This document shows positions 34,736 through 47,150 of a stretch of DNA of 64,000 nucleotides, piece after piece. Every line of letters begins with the position of its first letter. Positions within the stretch are counted from its first letter, which is position 1. A program made the position numbers and the translations under genes. The notes below the pieces were generated by a model that worked only from the letters and a program-made list of their open reading frames with translations, had not been told where the DNA came from and searched no databases. Source of the DNA: Rhytidiadelphus loreus (lineage: Eukaryota; Streptophyta; Bryopsida; Hypnales; Hylocomiaceae); NCBI GenBank assembly GCA_947034895.1, contig OX344763.1, forward strand, positions 42,097,025 to 42,161,024. The letters run 5' to 3'.

Positions 34736-35339
34736 AATTATTTATTTTTTGACCAAGTTGCTAGGAAGCTATGGTAAACAATATATATTTATAAAGATAT
34801 AAGCAAAAATACAGTTGTATAAGATTGTTTATAGTGCATGAAACTCTCAAGATTGGAATGGACTACACATCCAATTTGATTGTAAGCATAAAATCTAACT
34901 ATTCTTGAAGTAAACAAAGCAGTGTCGTCACTTGCTTTTTGCATGGTCTCATTTGTGAATGTCACTTGGATTCTACAGCTGACTTAGCCCTTTTGGGAAG
35001 TCTCTTCTTGAAAACCAACCAATTTTGCCAGAATTTTACCCCATTTTTGCACAAGCTAAGGTAGTTTGCACTTAAAGCGACCATTTACTAGCTAATTGCC
35101 TTTTTGGAGAAAACAAATCCTTGAATCAATTTTTCGGTAAATTTTCGTAGGAAGAAATGTGGAATTGGTATCTAACCCAAGTTGTTTTATATTTTTTGGA
35201 CCTTCATAGAATTAGTTACGAATTTTTGAAATTGAAATGCAATGGTCTTTAAAAGCGACCACCTCCTGAAATGTACATAGTTGGTACATTGAAGTAAGCA
35301 AAATGTATGTTTGTGTCGTGAAGAGCATGGTCGCTTTTA

Positions 35340-35748
35340 GAGTATCCCCACCAATGGCTTCCCTGTCCTTATCTCCATTCATTTAAGATGAAGGGGAGCA
35401 AAGATGGAGATAGGGAAGGCAAGCCCCCATTAGTTCTACCCTAAATTTTCAACTTATTGCTAAAGAGAGGTAGGGAGAAGTCAAAAACGAAACTATAGAA
35501 ATAGTAACAAGGCCAAATGAATAGTACTCCTATAAATCAATGAAGCACAACTCATGTTGGAAAGGTGAAAAGAGGTTTAGGAATTACTCCATTTGAGTTC
35601 CCTATTCATCATCCCATATGAGGAATGTGGACCATCGTTCCCTAAATTTTTAGGGATAGGGAATGTTGGTCATGGGATCTTCCCTATCCAGATGAAAGTC
35701 ATGAAGCTCATTTGGATAGGGATAGGGAAATCACTAGTGGAGATGCTT
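35340..35748. mobile_element. Second copy of the Tourist-like MITE
   Basis: It lies at the matching place in block 2, with GAGTATCCCCACCAATGGC at the left end and TTA on each side. The right end is diverged (reverse complement AAGCATCTCCACTAGTG). Confidence 0.7.
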
Positions 35749-36258
35749 TTAATCCTTAAACGTCGAGGAAGACGTTTGGCGTCCGATGGATGACAAGGAA
35801 TCCTTGTAATAGGACAGAAGTGCAACTGTTCATCCTTGAAATTTTGTTGTGAAAAGGAGAGGTCTTCTAGAAGAGTTTGACTTCCAATGAGTGCTTTTGC
35901 TATTTCTTAAGCCAAATGATTCACACAGTAATGAAAAGGGATGATTTCCAAGGCTACCCCTTTGTCCTTTAAGGGCTAAACTGAACACCAAAAAAAACGT
36001 GATAATATGCATGATATCGCTCAAACCTTCCGAAAAAATGATTTAATTTTCCGTGCAAAACATGCAGGGAAAAGTCACTTATAGTACCAGTCTCCGTCCT
36101 TCCGACATTAATCATGTCATCTTCCAGCAAGTTGAAAATTCTTGTCAGCTGCATTTGTACTTTCGCACATAATGAAGGAAGACCTCATTGTACCGACCAA
36201 CATCGCAAAGTATTTGGTAAGATGCTTGCTCATCTTCGCTTGAATGGGATGTGATGAG

Positions 36259-36265
36259 TATAAAG
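36259..36265 (+). promoter_or_regulatory. TATA box of spherulin-4-like copy C
   Basis: TATAAAG in the same context as before copies A and E. Confidence 0.55.
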
Positions 36266-36382
36266 ATGGAGACCTTCCTCATTCAAGCATTGCTTAACAC
36301 TACCCATCAGACACTTCGTCTCCAGTAGCACCAGAGTTCTAATTCTTCTTCTTCTTCTACTTGGAGACGCGATTTTCCAAGT

Positions 36383-38400
36383 ATGGGCTGCTCGACAGGC
36401 TTCAGGCCACTCATCACCAACATGGTACTAATCTCTTCGTTGCACTTGGAATTCCTCTTCTCTGCATTATATGTGAACTGAACGCTTTGAATTCAGAGCT
36501 TGTAGAAGTATGTGTTCATCAGTTGAGCGGTGACAAAAAGGAGTTTTGATCCACCGCAGGCCTGTGAGCTCGTGCTGACACTATTTAGGTTCGCACTTGC
36601 TGCTTCATGCACATGTAGGTGTTGTTACCATACGATGGTAACCTCCACCTTGCGCTTGAAGTAGATTTGAAGTAAGGAAGCTTGAAATTCCAGTAATAGT
36701 TGATCGAATAGGAAATGCCAAGTTTGTGGTTCTGGAGATTTGAGTTTGGGATTCTATTTCAAAATGCTAAACTGACCAGTGAAATGCAGCCTGGATCGAG
36801 TTTTCTTTGCTTGAGGGTTATTAATTATCTCCACTAGCATTGTATACAATAAGAGCCCCTGAAAGATTCAAAAAGTACATTCGTAGGCATCCTTAATTCA
36901 AGGCTGTGTGTTGGCATCATTCATGTTTGAGAATCTCCTTGAGCTTCAAATCTCGTCAAGACTATCCAATTGATGAATCAACTTACTTGTGTCAAACTTT
37001 CTTGGTTGAGCTGCTATAACCGATACTGTTGTGTTCAATGTGAGCCCACCAACCAAGCAAGGAGTACACTTTTGGACACTCCTGCTTCAAGACCACAACA
37101 GAACAATATATCCTATATCCTTCCTGATCCTCTTGGCTCTTCAAGGTCACTTTTGAGTCCATTTGAGAGGGAGAAGAGTGCAAGTAGTAAACTAATAAGT
37201 AGCTCAAGTTCTGCAAATCCTAAACCCTGCAGCCATACATCACTGTAAGCAACTCCCTCCTGCGACTATTTCCAAATTGCTAATGGCATGGGCGTCACTT
37301 GCAGCAGGCTGCAGTGCGCCAACCAACAAGCTGCCTTCTGTGGGCATTCATGATCCTGTTGTGCACCTTCGCCACATACGGTCTCTCCTGCAGCACGCAA
37401 GAGATTTACGTCCCCCCGAACCGCAAACCCTGCGCTGGTACCGGGGGTGCGCGTGGGACGTGTTCAAAGCGAACGCCACTTTGGTGGTCATCAACCCCAA
37501 CAGCGGCCCTGGCACCTCGGCGGACCCCAACTACGTCACCCTCGTCAACAACATGAAGAATGGGACCTCGGCAGTGAAGATCGTGGTGGGCTACGTCTCC
37601 ACGAGTTACGGCAACCGAAACTCGTCGCTCGTGCTCGCCGACATTGAAGCGTATTACAACTTCTACAACGTGAGTGGGATCTTTCTGGACGAAGGGAACA
37701 CGAGTTGTGATACCAGTAATCTGAATTTGTACAAGTCGTATGATTCACGGGTGAAGGGGATGGTGGGGTTGGGGTACACGGTGCTGAATTGGGGAACTTA
37801 CGGGGGCCAGTGTTTTTTGACGCACACACACATTGATAACTATGTTACATTTGAAGGTACGAACTTGGATTGGAATATCATATATGCTTGTTCTGGATTA
37901 TTTTATTCGCGATCTCTAGAATTATAGAATTTCAGTGTGTATGAAGGTCGTGTTTTGGACCCACAAAACTAGGGAAAGAAATATGGAATAACAGGGGAAT
38001 CAAAAAACAACTGATGGAATCTCCCAAGGTTCCTAACCGACTGGAATCTGTCCACCCTATTACGAAGTCTGTGTTCATGTCTGTCTAGGAATGAAAATTG
38101 AATTCTAGTGAATTGAATGATCTTGTACGTGTTCCGACGGCCGCAGATTATTTTTCCAATTACAGTACTGCTGCTGCTCCTCCTGATTGGGTGTTCAGCT
38201 ACAACTCCTCCAGGTTCTGGAACATCCTGCACACGGCCCCGAACAACGCAGCCAGTGTGACAGCCGCAATGGCCACGGGCAAGAGCCGGAACGTCGGGAA
38301 AATGTACATCACCGATGGCGTCCTGCCCAATCCATTTGACACGGCGCCATCGTTCACTGTGTGGAATGCTGAAGTCACCGAAGCTAAAAGATGCACTTGA
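36383..38400 (+). pseudogene. Spherulin-4-like copy C, one frameshift
   Basis: The exons match copy A: 36383-36424, 37305-37856 and 38147-38400. The long and last exons keep every family mark (VVINPNSGPGTS, GYVSTSYGNR, GIFLDEGN, YITDGVLPNPFD) and the last 84 codons are intact. Near 37438-37446, CTGGTACCGGGGGTGCGCG has one base fewer than copy A, so the signal peptide and the mature domain are in different frames. LADIDAYY reads LADIEAYY. TATA box, poly(A) signal and splice sites are kept. This could be a recent pseudogene or a one-base assembly error in a G run. Confidence 0.75.
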
Positions 38401-39384
38401 TCGATCACCATGCTTATTTAGCTCTTCACTGCTTGCAGTAATTCTGGTCTAACTACGTCTTTAGATTCAGGTCTCGAGATCTTGGCAGCAGAGCTCAGAC
38501 GTCGACAAGCTGGCCAAGTCATCTTCGAAATAAAAAAGTTTCTGTTTCTAAATCTCGTTGCACTTCCGTAGATGCTCCAGGAAACTTGAATTGTGTGTTG
38601 ACTGATTGTTTGAGTTGTGAAGTGGCGATTGAAGGTGTAAGCTGTTCATTACCAGTCACATGGGCGGCGTTTTTACAGCATATATATATATATATTACCA
38701 GCTCTTCTGACCTTCAAACTGAACATTCCGAATTTGAGGGATAGGTATATTCCTGCCGTGATCCCACTCAGATAGGCTTTCCATGCCTGCAGTACATCTT
38801 CACACTGGGTCATGGTATTGTCATTTAACGCATTGACCTGCTGCATCACCTTGTTTGTCGTCGCCCTACATCACCTTGTTCGGCACTGGAAAGACCTCGG
38901 CAGCTGTGCCCTGAAGCTAGCTGCGCAATCATAGGCGATGCGCAAGTGTGCAAACCACTGCACATTTGATTATGACAGCGACCATGTTACAACCGACAGT
39001 ATTTTGTGACTGTTCAATTGACATTTCAGGGTGACTTTCTTTCTTTTTGTGTTGCCTTGAGAACACCATTTTCAGCTTAGGGTGGCATAACTTTTGCTCT
39101 CAGGCATCGATTGAAATAGGAATGATATTCTTAGAAAATTAATATGTTTTTCTATCTCCAAAAAAAGATTTAAAAAATCAAGTCAGCAATTCGGATCACA
39201 TGACCCTACCCAAAATTCATTTTGTCCTCCGAGGGGACTTTGGGACTTCAGGTTACTTGGGAAGACAAGAAAACTTAGCACTAGATTATGTGTGTCGATT
39301 ATCCAATCATAATTTCCCCACCAATGAAGAAATTTAGTTTGTATAAAATTGTTTGTGGTACACCGAGCTCTCAAGATTGCTTAT

Positions 39385-40856
39385 GGCCTCTTTGTGAGTA
39401 GTTATTTCCCAATTGCTAATGACGTTTTGTACCAATTCAACTCCACCAGGCAACCATGCACCATCTCTGAAGTTGCCTCTTGTGACCCTGTTCCGCACCT
39501 TTGCCACATACGGTCTCTCCTGCAGCACGCAAGAGATTTACGTCCCCTCGTACGTTAACCCCTGCGCCGGTAACCCGGGGTGCGCGTGGGACGTGTTGTA
39601 AGCGAACGCTACTTTAGTGATCATCAACCCCAACCACGACCCTAACACCTTGTCGAACTCCGACTACGTCACGCTCGTCAACAACATCGAGACCGGGACC
39701 TCCGCAGTGAAGATCGTGTTGGGCTACGTCTCCACAAATTACAGCATACGACCATCGGAGCTCGTGCTCGCCGACATCGACGCATACTACAGTTTCTACA
39801 ACGTGGATGGGATCTTTCTGGACGACGGGAGCACGGATTGTGATAACAACACGCTGAATTTGTACAAGTCGTATGATGAACAGGTGAAGGAGAAGGGGGA
39901 AAGCGGTACACGGTGCTGAATTGGTGGAGAAATGGAATGGAGTGTTTTCTGAACGCACACATTGTCACATTGACAACTACGTCACGTTCGAATGTACAAA
40001 AACTTGGATCATAATGTCAATGCAGGAGAGTTTCGACGTCGTGGCAAGTTTCTCTTGGTTAAGGAGAGGCAGATTAAGACTGATAACTGCTCACTGCTTG
40101 CCTTGTGCAAATTTTCAGCAGGTGGGTATGAAGTAAAATTTTCATGTCTGGCAGTGAGAAATCGGAGAGAAATCTCTACTACTACCAACCGGTATTAATT
40201 TAGTGAGTGTGAGTTCACGTAACATAATCTAAATACATGAAAATTTTGCCGTTATGGCATGTTGTGATTGGTTAAGCAATCAAAAAAGTCAAATGGCTGA
40301 ACTCTCCTACATAGACATTATGTCCGGTAATTGCAAAGTAGGCCAAGTCATCAATGAAAATGAGGGTGAGATTAGATCTCGGGTTTCAGTCAGGGGATTG
40401 AAACTGCTCTAGTTGCACTGGAGTCTGACATTTGAATGAATGGGGAGTGACCAGTCGATTCCGAGATTCCCTAAACTCTTGGTTATTTCAAGTTTTGGGG
40501 CTAACTTTGTGGTTCACTCTCTCATTGTAAACGTTTCGATCCACAGCAGCTTGGAGGCTGCTAGTGTCTATCTTGGAAGTAAGACACAAGAAATTTCCAA
40601 ACTTTTTTGGATACTTGACACTTACAGCAACAGGAGATCGCTTATTAGGGTACCATAAAACTGGGAAAGAAATATGGAATAACAGGGGAATCAAAAACCA
40701 GCTGATTGAATCTCCCACTAACCGACTGTGTCACACCGTATTACGAAGTCTGCGTTCATGTCTGTCTAGGAATGAAAATTGAATTCTAATGAATGATCTC
40801 TTACGTGATCCGACCTGTGGAACGCTCAAGTCCCCGAAGCCACAAGCTGCACTTGA
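39385..40856 (+). pseudogene. Spherulin-4-like copy D, pseudogene
   Basis: Paralogue of copy B: it has the same unrelated 5' end, the same WDVL followed by TAA (39599-39601) and the same gene order after copy C. Later changes are its own: a lost base in the stretch after SYDEQVKEKG (near 39900), and loss of most of the last exon, where the sequence jumps from the exon boundary to the final codons (40800-40856). Confidence 0.85.
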
Positions 40857-41200
40857 TCACCGTGCTGTCAAATCTGATCTAAGTATGTCTTTAGATTCAG
40901 GTCTCGAGATCTTGGTAGCACAGCTGAGACTTGGACAAGCTGGCCCATTGGCCCAAGTCATCTTCGACATAACAAAGTTTCATAATCTGCTTCAAAATTT
41001 CGTTGGACTTCTTGCATGGCTGATTCCTTGGAATTCCTGGGACATGAGAGTATGTGCTCCGGAAAAAATTGAAATGTGTGGTGAGTTTCGTACCCTCGTG
41101 AGATGTTGAATGCTTTGAAGTGGCGATTGAAGGTTTAAGCTGTTCACTACCAGTCACAAAGGCGTTGTTCTAAATATGACCAGCTCTTCTGAATTTGAAA

Positions 41201-42360
41201 TTGAACATTCCGAATTCCGGAGGGATAGGTCTATTAATGTTGAAGAGCAAGTGAAAGGAAAACTTGGTTGAATCATACAAACCCCCCAGTCTGGCGGTGA
41301 GCGCTTCCAGCAATGGCCACGGAGAACTGACTCCCCTTATTGCCCCTTCTTCACCCCCCTCATTGCATCTCTTCGTCGATCAGAACCAAGAGAGACAGTA
41401 GTATTGCGGGTTCAGTTCGCACTACAACGATCTGTGTCCACCACCGCACTAAATTCATTCCCTCACCACTTACATTGTCCTTTACCAATGTACAAAAATT
41501 GTTGTTCATTTTTTAGACCATATTAAGTATGTCATAGAGCTTATTCATGCGATTTTAGGTGTAGTTACCTTGGATTTCATGTTATTTTTTCCTTTCACTT
41601 CTAATAAGAAAGTGTATTTAATAATTAATAGATTCATCCCATCATTCTAGGATACTTCAATCCTTATGGATTCAAATTTTTAATCAATTCACATTAAAAC
41701 TATAGGATAGAGATATGGAATTTGGAAGTTGATCATGAATTCATGCAACTTTGAAAGTTGCATTTGAAACAATAGTGAAAGTGAAATACATCCCATTAGA
41801 TTATTTACAACCTTGCAAATTCAAATTTGATGTTTGGTGTCTAATAACGAGACATTCAACATGGTTTTAAAATTAAAATATATAAAAAAAAATAGCTCAT
41901 ATATATATATGAACATTTCAATTTCCTTTACTTGAAATAAAATGTAGTATTGTTTCTAAATATACAAATGCAAAGCCAACTTGATTTGGGATTTAGATAT
42001 TCATAGTTTTATAAAACCTTCTATCCTATAGATGAAACAAAATTCAAAGGGATGAAAAAGACATGTCTCTCAACATTTAGGGGATTAGGGCACACTTCCA
42101 CGTGCCAAAATCTGCCATCTTTGCAAAAAAAAAATATATATTTTCCAAAACTCTATATGGAAGTGTACAATATTTACAAGAGAAGAATCAAAATAGTTTG
42201 CCAACAAGATTTTACACAGATAACAATGAAAAGTGGGGGTAGCAAGCTTCCAACTTCTGAAAAACCATTTTTATATTGTACTCAACTTTCCTAGTTTGAC
42301 AATTAGAAAAAGATACTTCTAAACCCTAAAATGTAGTTTCTACTTACTCACAGGAAAGTG
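41201..42360. repeat. AT-rich tail of block 2
   Basis: The counterpart of 22790-23930. No gene. Confidence 0.6.
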
Positions 42361-42594
42361 CAACATCATGTCAAAGCCTAGGGTGCAGAATGACATCCAC
42401 GGACAGACTTTAAACCTTCAAACTGCATGCTTGCTGGAAATGTGCAAGGGCCAATGATACTCTAGATGGCACCAATGTTCTGCAATTTTGACCCTTAAAT
42501 TTGATGATTGTACACCCTAGATTCAAGAAATCGAATGACCAAATGTACCTGCACACATGTTTCCACCACAAAATTGTGACTGTGCAAATAGTAT

Positions 42595-42870
42595 TCCATA
42601 GGAGGGACGAGAGCAAGAATGTCGACTCAATGGGGGCCTGAAAAAGGCTCAACAATTTGAAGGCCTCTACAATTTCTTCGTGCCTCACAGCATTTTTAAA
42701 ATTTATATTGTACTCTCAAAGTGAGCTAGCAAAACCTTTGACAATGCAATGTAATCATGCCATCCAAACCAGTGAGGGAGCAAAAGGAGCTTATTGAGTT
42801 ATTAATAAGTTTAGTAATGTCTAAAAACAAATCTCTTGTGATTAGAGAATTGAAAGTGGCAAGTTGGTCC
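42595..42870. repeat. Dispersed copy of the 69-bp unit and its flank
   Basis: One repeat unit (GGGACGAGAGCAAGAATGTC) followed by the same downstream sequence as at 28330-28600 (GTGAGCTAGCAAAACCTTTG), so a single unit with its flank was copied or the array here was lost. Confidence 0.7.
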
Positions 42871-43010
42871 TTTGAAAACTTTAGTTAATTCTCTCTTCTC
42901 TTGAGCCTTTGCAAATTATGTGCTAATCAAGGGGTTTTTTGAGCAATTTTTACTAAATAGTAGTACACAAAATTCCAAAGATTAATTTGATGATGAACCC
43001 TTCTTTCCCA

Positions 43011-43136
43011 CACTAGTAGGAAATGCACCTGCATGAGGGAAGTGATGCCCAGAAGGCCAGAACTACACAACCAATGTAGTTTTGGACATCACTTCCATCA
43101 CCAGTTGCGTCATTGCAGGGGCCTTTCCTCCTAGTG
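43011..43136. mobile_element. CACTA-type MITE, 126 bp
   Basis: The left end CACTAGTAGGAAATGCACC matches the reverse complement of the right end, CACTAGGAGGAAAGGCCCC. CCA lies on both sides (43008-43010, 43137-43139). CACTA ends with a 3-bp duplication are typical of the En/Spm group. Its ends are complementary for over 20 bases and an inner GGGAAGTGATG/CATCACTTCC stem adds to the fold. Confidence 0.85.
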
Positions 43137-43139
43137 CCA

Positions 43140-44155
43140 ATGGATGAAATCACTATATTGGTACAAAATTTCAGGATGATATTGCTCGCATTTCAACGAA
43201 TTTTCACAATTTACAAAGAATAAGTTATTAATTTGCATCCATTTGGATGATTTATTTACACAGAAAATAAACTTCAAACCCAGGGTCCCCTAGTCTGAAT
43301 GGAATCAAGTCGGTTTGACTTTCCAGTTACTGTAAATGTTAAGTCATTCTCCAATACATAAACTTTTTAAATGGATTGACACGCGCGTAAAAGGCATTTG
43401 TTCAAAAGGAAAGTAATGGCAGAACATGATGCCCCAAAACTGATGCCAAAGCATCAACTTAAATTATAAGTTATCACATCGTGTAAGCTTTACTTTCATT
43501 TCGCTTGCTCATAAAGAGGCCACTCATGAAATAAGTCACTTGTGGAAATGGGCAGACGCCCCTTTCAATCCTCGAGGAGCCAAATGTGGTCACTCAAAGC
43601 ATGTAATTCTAATTACCATGGAATTGGTTTAGATTTAAGCTTACAACTTCTTTCAAACTAAGCCATAGTAGCACCTAAAAGAGACACCTTCTTGTTCTCA
43701 GACACTTAAAAAATGATCTTGAATAAATACTTCTAAGACTCAGAACCATCACAACTATTTTTAAAGCAATCAATGAGAAGTGAGGAGTTTTGAAGCAACC
43801 AATGAAAATTGAGACATTTCATGCTATGTAAGAGTATTTGAGTATTGAGTGTTAAGTATGGGCTACCTTATGTTTTCAACTTTGAAAATTTTGTAAAGTA
43901 TTATTAGATCAAGTGTCATAAAACTAAGAAACCACTTGGGTTGCATTTCTCTTGAGTTTGCTAACAACTTCATCAAATTTTTTTGGTCATTCGACTTTCA
44001 AGGGAGTGAGACTAGAAAAAATTGTTTCAATTAGGTGTCACTAAAGTAAATCCACCTTATTCCATCCCTACACCCAATCCAGTCCAAATGACATCCTTGC
44101 ATTCATTTCAACCTTAAAAATCTAGGAAAGTGCATGATTCCTTATTACTTCAAAT
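43140..44155. other. AT-rich spacer
   Basis: From about 43980 it matches 14290 onward; before that nothing recognisable. Confidence 0.5.
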
Positions 44156-44745
44156 GAAGTGATTGCAAGAAAGACCGATTGTTTTTTCATCACATTTAGA
44201 GTGATGAAGTTGTCATTTGCTATAACTTTTGAAGCATAGACCCAATGAACTTGAAATTTTTATTGGAGATGGATGTCTAATTGTAATAATATCCATTATT
44301 TTCAGAAATTTAAAAAAATCATTTTCTATTTAAAAGTCAATTTTGTTAATTTGTCATACTTTGAAGTTTAGGATTTTTTTAGTATTGGAGAGTACCCAAA
44401 ATTAATGATCTAAAACTGAAATTTTGTAATCTATTCCCATAGTAGGTGGGCATGTTCCTACCAAGGGACATCTAAAAATACATTATTTTATGTCCTTCAA
44501 GTTCATGCAAATAGGGCTTCTTAGTATATGCACTTTTAAACATTGAAGATGGTTTCAAGCTCATTCTTTTGGTGAAATCTAATCCCCATCAAGTCCTTAT
44601 AAATTGCCGATTTTTAGATTTTTTCATGATTTTCTATTTATTATTAATTTATATCTCATTGTATCTATTTTTGTGACAAACTGTCTTTTTTTACACATAG
44701 TATTGTTTCAATACTTGCAAAGAGTCTATAGTACTTGCAATAGTA

Positions 44746-44900
44746 CCATTAGATGGGATTCGGGGGGCTGGAGGGCCGTTTCAGGCCCGTTCCCAGCTTC
44801 GTTCCCCCAGCCCCCATCGAACGTGGGTCAGTTTGTTTGTTTTTTCAAAAAAAAAAAAAAAAAAAAATTTTAAAATTCTTAAGATGAAAAATAAAGTTAA

Positions 44901-44999
<99 letters not shown>

Positions 45000-45135
45000 T
45001 TATTTTATTTTATTTTGAAAAAAAGGACGTGGCAGTCATTATGCCAGGTCAGCAAAGCTTGCGAACGGCCAGTTTCGGCCAAATTCGGGGTTGGGAACTC
45101 ATAGCCCTCCCTGGTAGGGAAAACCCATCTAATGT
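44746..45135. mobile_element. Hairpin-ended transposon (element 3), 390 bp
   Basis: The left end CATTAGATGGG and right end CCCATCTAATG are inverted. A stem of GGGGGCTGG with CCAGCCCCC lies at 44763-44817; stems at the right end include a GTGGCA/TGCCAG pair near 45030. The ACATTAG/CTAATGT ends and stem layout match elements 1 and 2, though stem sequences differ. The AT-rich middle is an A run followed by about 33 TTA units (44901-45000). Confidence 0.65.
44901..45000. repeat. (TTA)n microsatellite, about 33 units
   Basis: Uninterrupted TTA/ATT units over 100 bases, preceded by an A run at 44849-44867. It accounts for the Leu-only ORF in this interval. Confidence 0.95.
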
Positions 45136-45264
45136 TTTAGCCATAGTTTTCTCCTTTCAACCACTGAGATTGTTTATGCTAAAAAGTACTCAAAGTATTG
45201 GCCATCAAAATCTCTATTTTTGCCAAAACGCTACAAAAAATGACATGTCTTTCTTGCAACCTCC

Positions 45265-47150
45265 CTTTGGGGTAAAATTTGCTACGTGAAAAGAGATTGT
45301 ATATGCTCCTAGATTCTTGTTCAAGTATGAACACACAACCTTCATTTAAATGGAATTGGATACAAAGATAGAATAAGGTACATCTACTTTAGATGATTGT
45401 TAGAAATCTTTGTCACATTGAATGGTAGAAGAATCATGTCCGTAGAAAGTCTCCAATTACCACAATGTAAACTAGTAATACACTAATATACCCAAATGCT
45501 ATACACATTTCTAGACATTTAAAATTGCTTTTCCATCATTTTTTCAAGGAATCTCATCTCCATCAAGTTTTTAAGAATAGATTTCTTAAAATGTTTTTCC
45601 TTCTTTTTAACAATTTAAACATCAAAATATCTATTTTGAGAAATTTTCCATTAACTTAACTTGAGCAATAACTTTTGATGAATTTCTTTTTAGGTTCAAA
45701 TTTTTTAGGTACACAACATTTATAGTGTTATATTAATTTTACACATTTTATTTATTTTTAAAATATTTTTTCCAAAAGCTCACAGTATTGAGAGTACTAT
45801 CTTCAAATGCAACAAAATCAACAAGTATTTCTTGTTTTTACCTACTATATTACATATTTTCATCGATTGCAATCGACATTCTATAAAAAAAAATTTTGAA
45901 GATGATGAATTTGATGTTTAGCCCTCACAATTGACCTTCTTATCTTGAAACAATAGTTGGATTAATGCAAAAGTGTGAATAAGCCAACACCTCAAAGCTT
46001 GTATAGAATGTGTTTTTAAACTTTGAAATTCAATAGAAAAAATTAAAGAGAATTTCTATGTATGCTTGCATTGTGTCATTGGAAATATCACAATGTCTCA
46101 TCTTACATGTAAACAAAATACTTTGATCTTTGGATAATAATGAAGATGAAGAGGTACATAAGTAAAGAAATGTTTCAATCATACACTTTGCAAGACATTA
46201 AATTTGTTGCAAAGTGCATCTTGGGATGCTCACTAATCTTGAATATTCTCTACCACTACCTTGGAAGTACAATTCCACTTTCCACTTTTTATATAATCTA
46301 GATATAGACTAACATGTTTTCATAACATAACATTTTTGAATGAGAAAGCAAGGGGGGTACTAAAGACTACGTTTAAAACCCTAAACATAGGATCTAAAGG
46401 ATATTGGTACTTGACTTTTCATGCCAAAAATTCTAGCATGTGAATATAGAGAGATTTAAATCTACGAGCCTTCAACCTAATTGTAGGTATATTCCTCTAA
46501 CCATTTGAAGGTGTTTATAACATATGTACCTATAACATAAGTATACTATAACATAGAAAGAGTCTATAATATAGGTGTCTATAACATAGAAAGAGCTATA
46601 ATTATAAAATGTGTCTATATTGTAGATTCCTACTCATGGGCTCATAAATTCTATACTCACATGCTAGTACTCCCTTTTTCATGCTAAATCTAGTGTTTTT
46701 TTAATGTTGCTAAATTAAAAAAAATCCTACCTAACATTTTAGTTTTAGCTATAGACAATATTAAAAAAAAATCTTAAATTTTAAGGTTTAGCAAATTTTG
46801 AAGTGTCTTTAGTAGCTTGAGTTGTCTAAGAAATTCACATTTGGGACCTCTACCTAGGGAAGAGGTAATAAGCATTTTTTAATTGTGAGTACAAGAAATT
46901 GTGCACAAGACTATATGTGTTGATTTGGTTTTCGAGTCAAATCTGCCACCATTTCATAGGATAATTAGAAAAGCATTATATCTCATAGCATTGTCCCTCT
47001 TTCTACACCTTTAGATTTGCACACAAAGTACAAAAATGAATGTTTGTGATGAAGTATTAGGATTTGGCATTATGTCCAATAATGCTCTTGAGCCTCCTAG
47101 TTCAATCTTGAGCATTATTTAATCCATGACCTCTCTACCAATTAAAAAAT
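45265..47150. repeat. AT-rich spacer, second copy of the 14.5-16 kb segment
   Basis: Matches 14490-15430 with divergence. A short imperfect repeat of CTATAACATAG lies at 46500-46620. No gene. Confidence 0.55.

Larger units (their letters stand above)
34740..41200 (+). repeat. Duplicated block 2 (spherulin-4-like copies C and D)
   Basis: The counterpart of block 1, in the same orientation and about 18.2 kb away. It differs by a longer stretch between the two gene copies (38650-39340), which is instead shared with the sequence after copy E (51700-52240). The Mutator-like MITE of block 1 is absent. Confidence 0.85.
44159..45264. mobile_element. MITE with AGTGATTGCAAGAAAGAC ends, carrying element 3
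   Basis: The left end AGTGATTGCAAGAAAGAC and the reverse complement of the right end, AGGGAGGTTGCAAGAAAGAC, match the ends of the element at 55376-56099, and inner sequence also matches. The duplicated copy at about 14460 lacks the whole segment, giving an empty site. Element 3 is nested inside. Confidence 0.7.

Noticed and set aside
44833..45018. ORF with a long run of Leu
   Set aside because: It is a translated A run and (TTA)n microsatellite.
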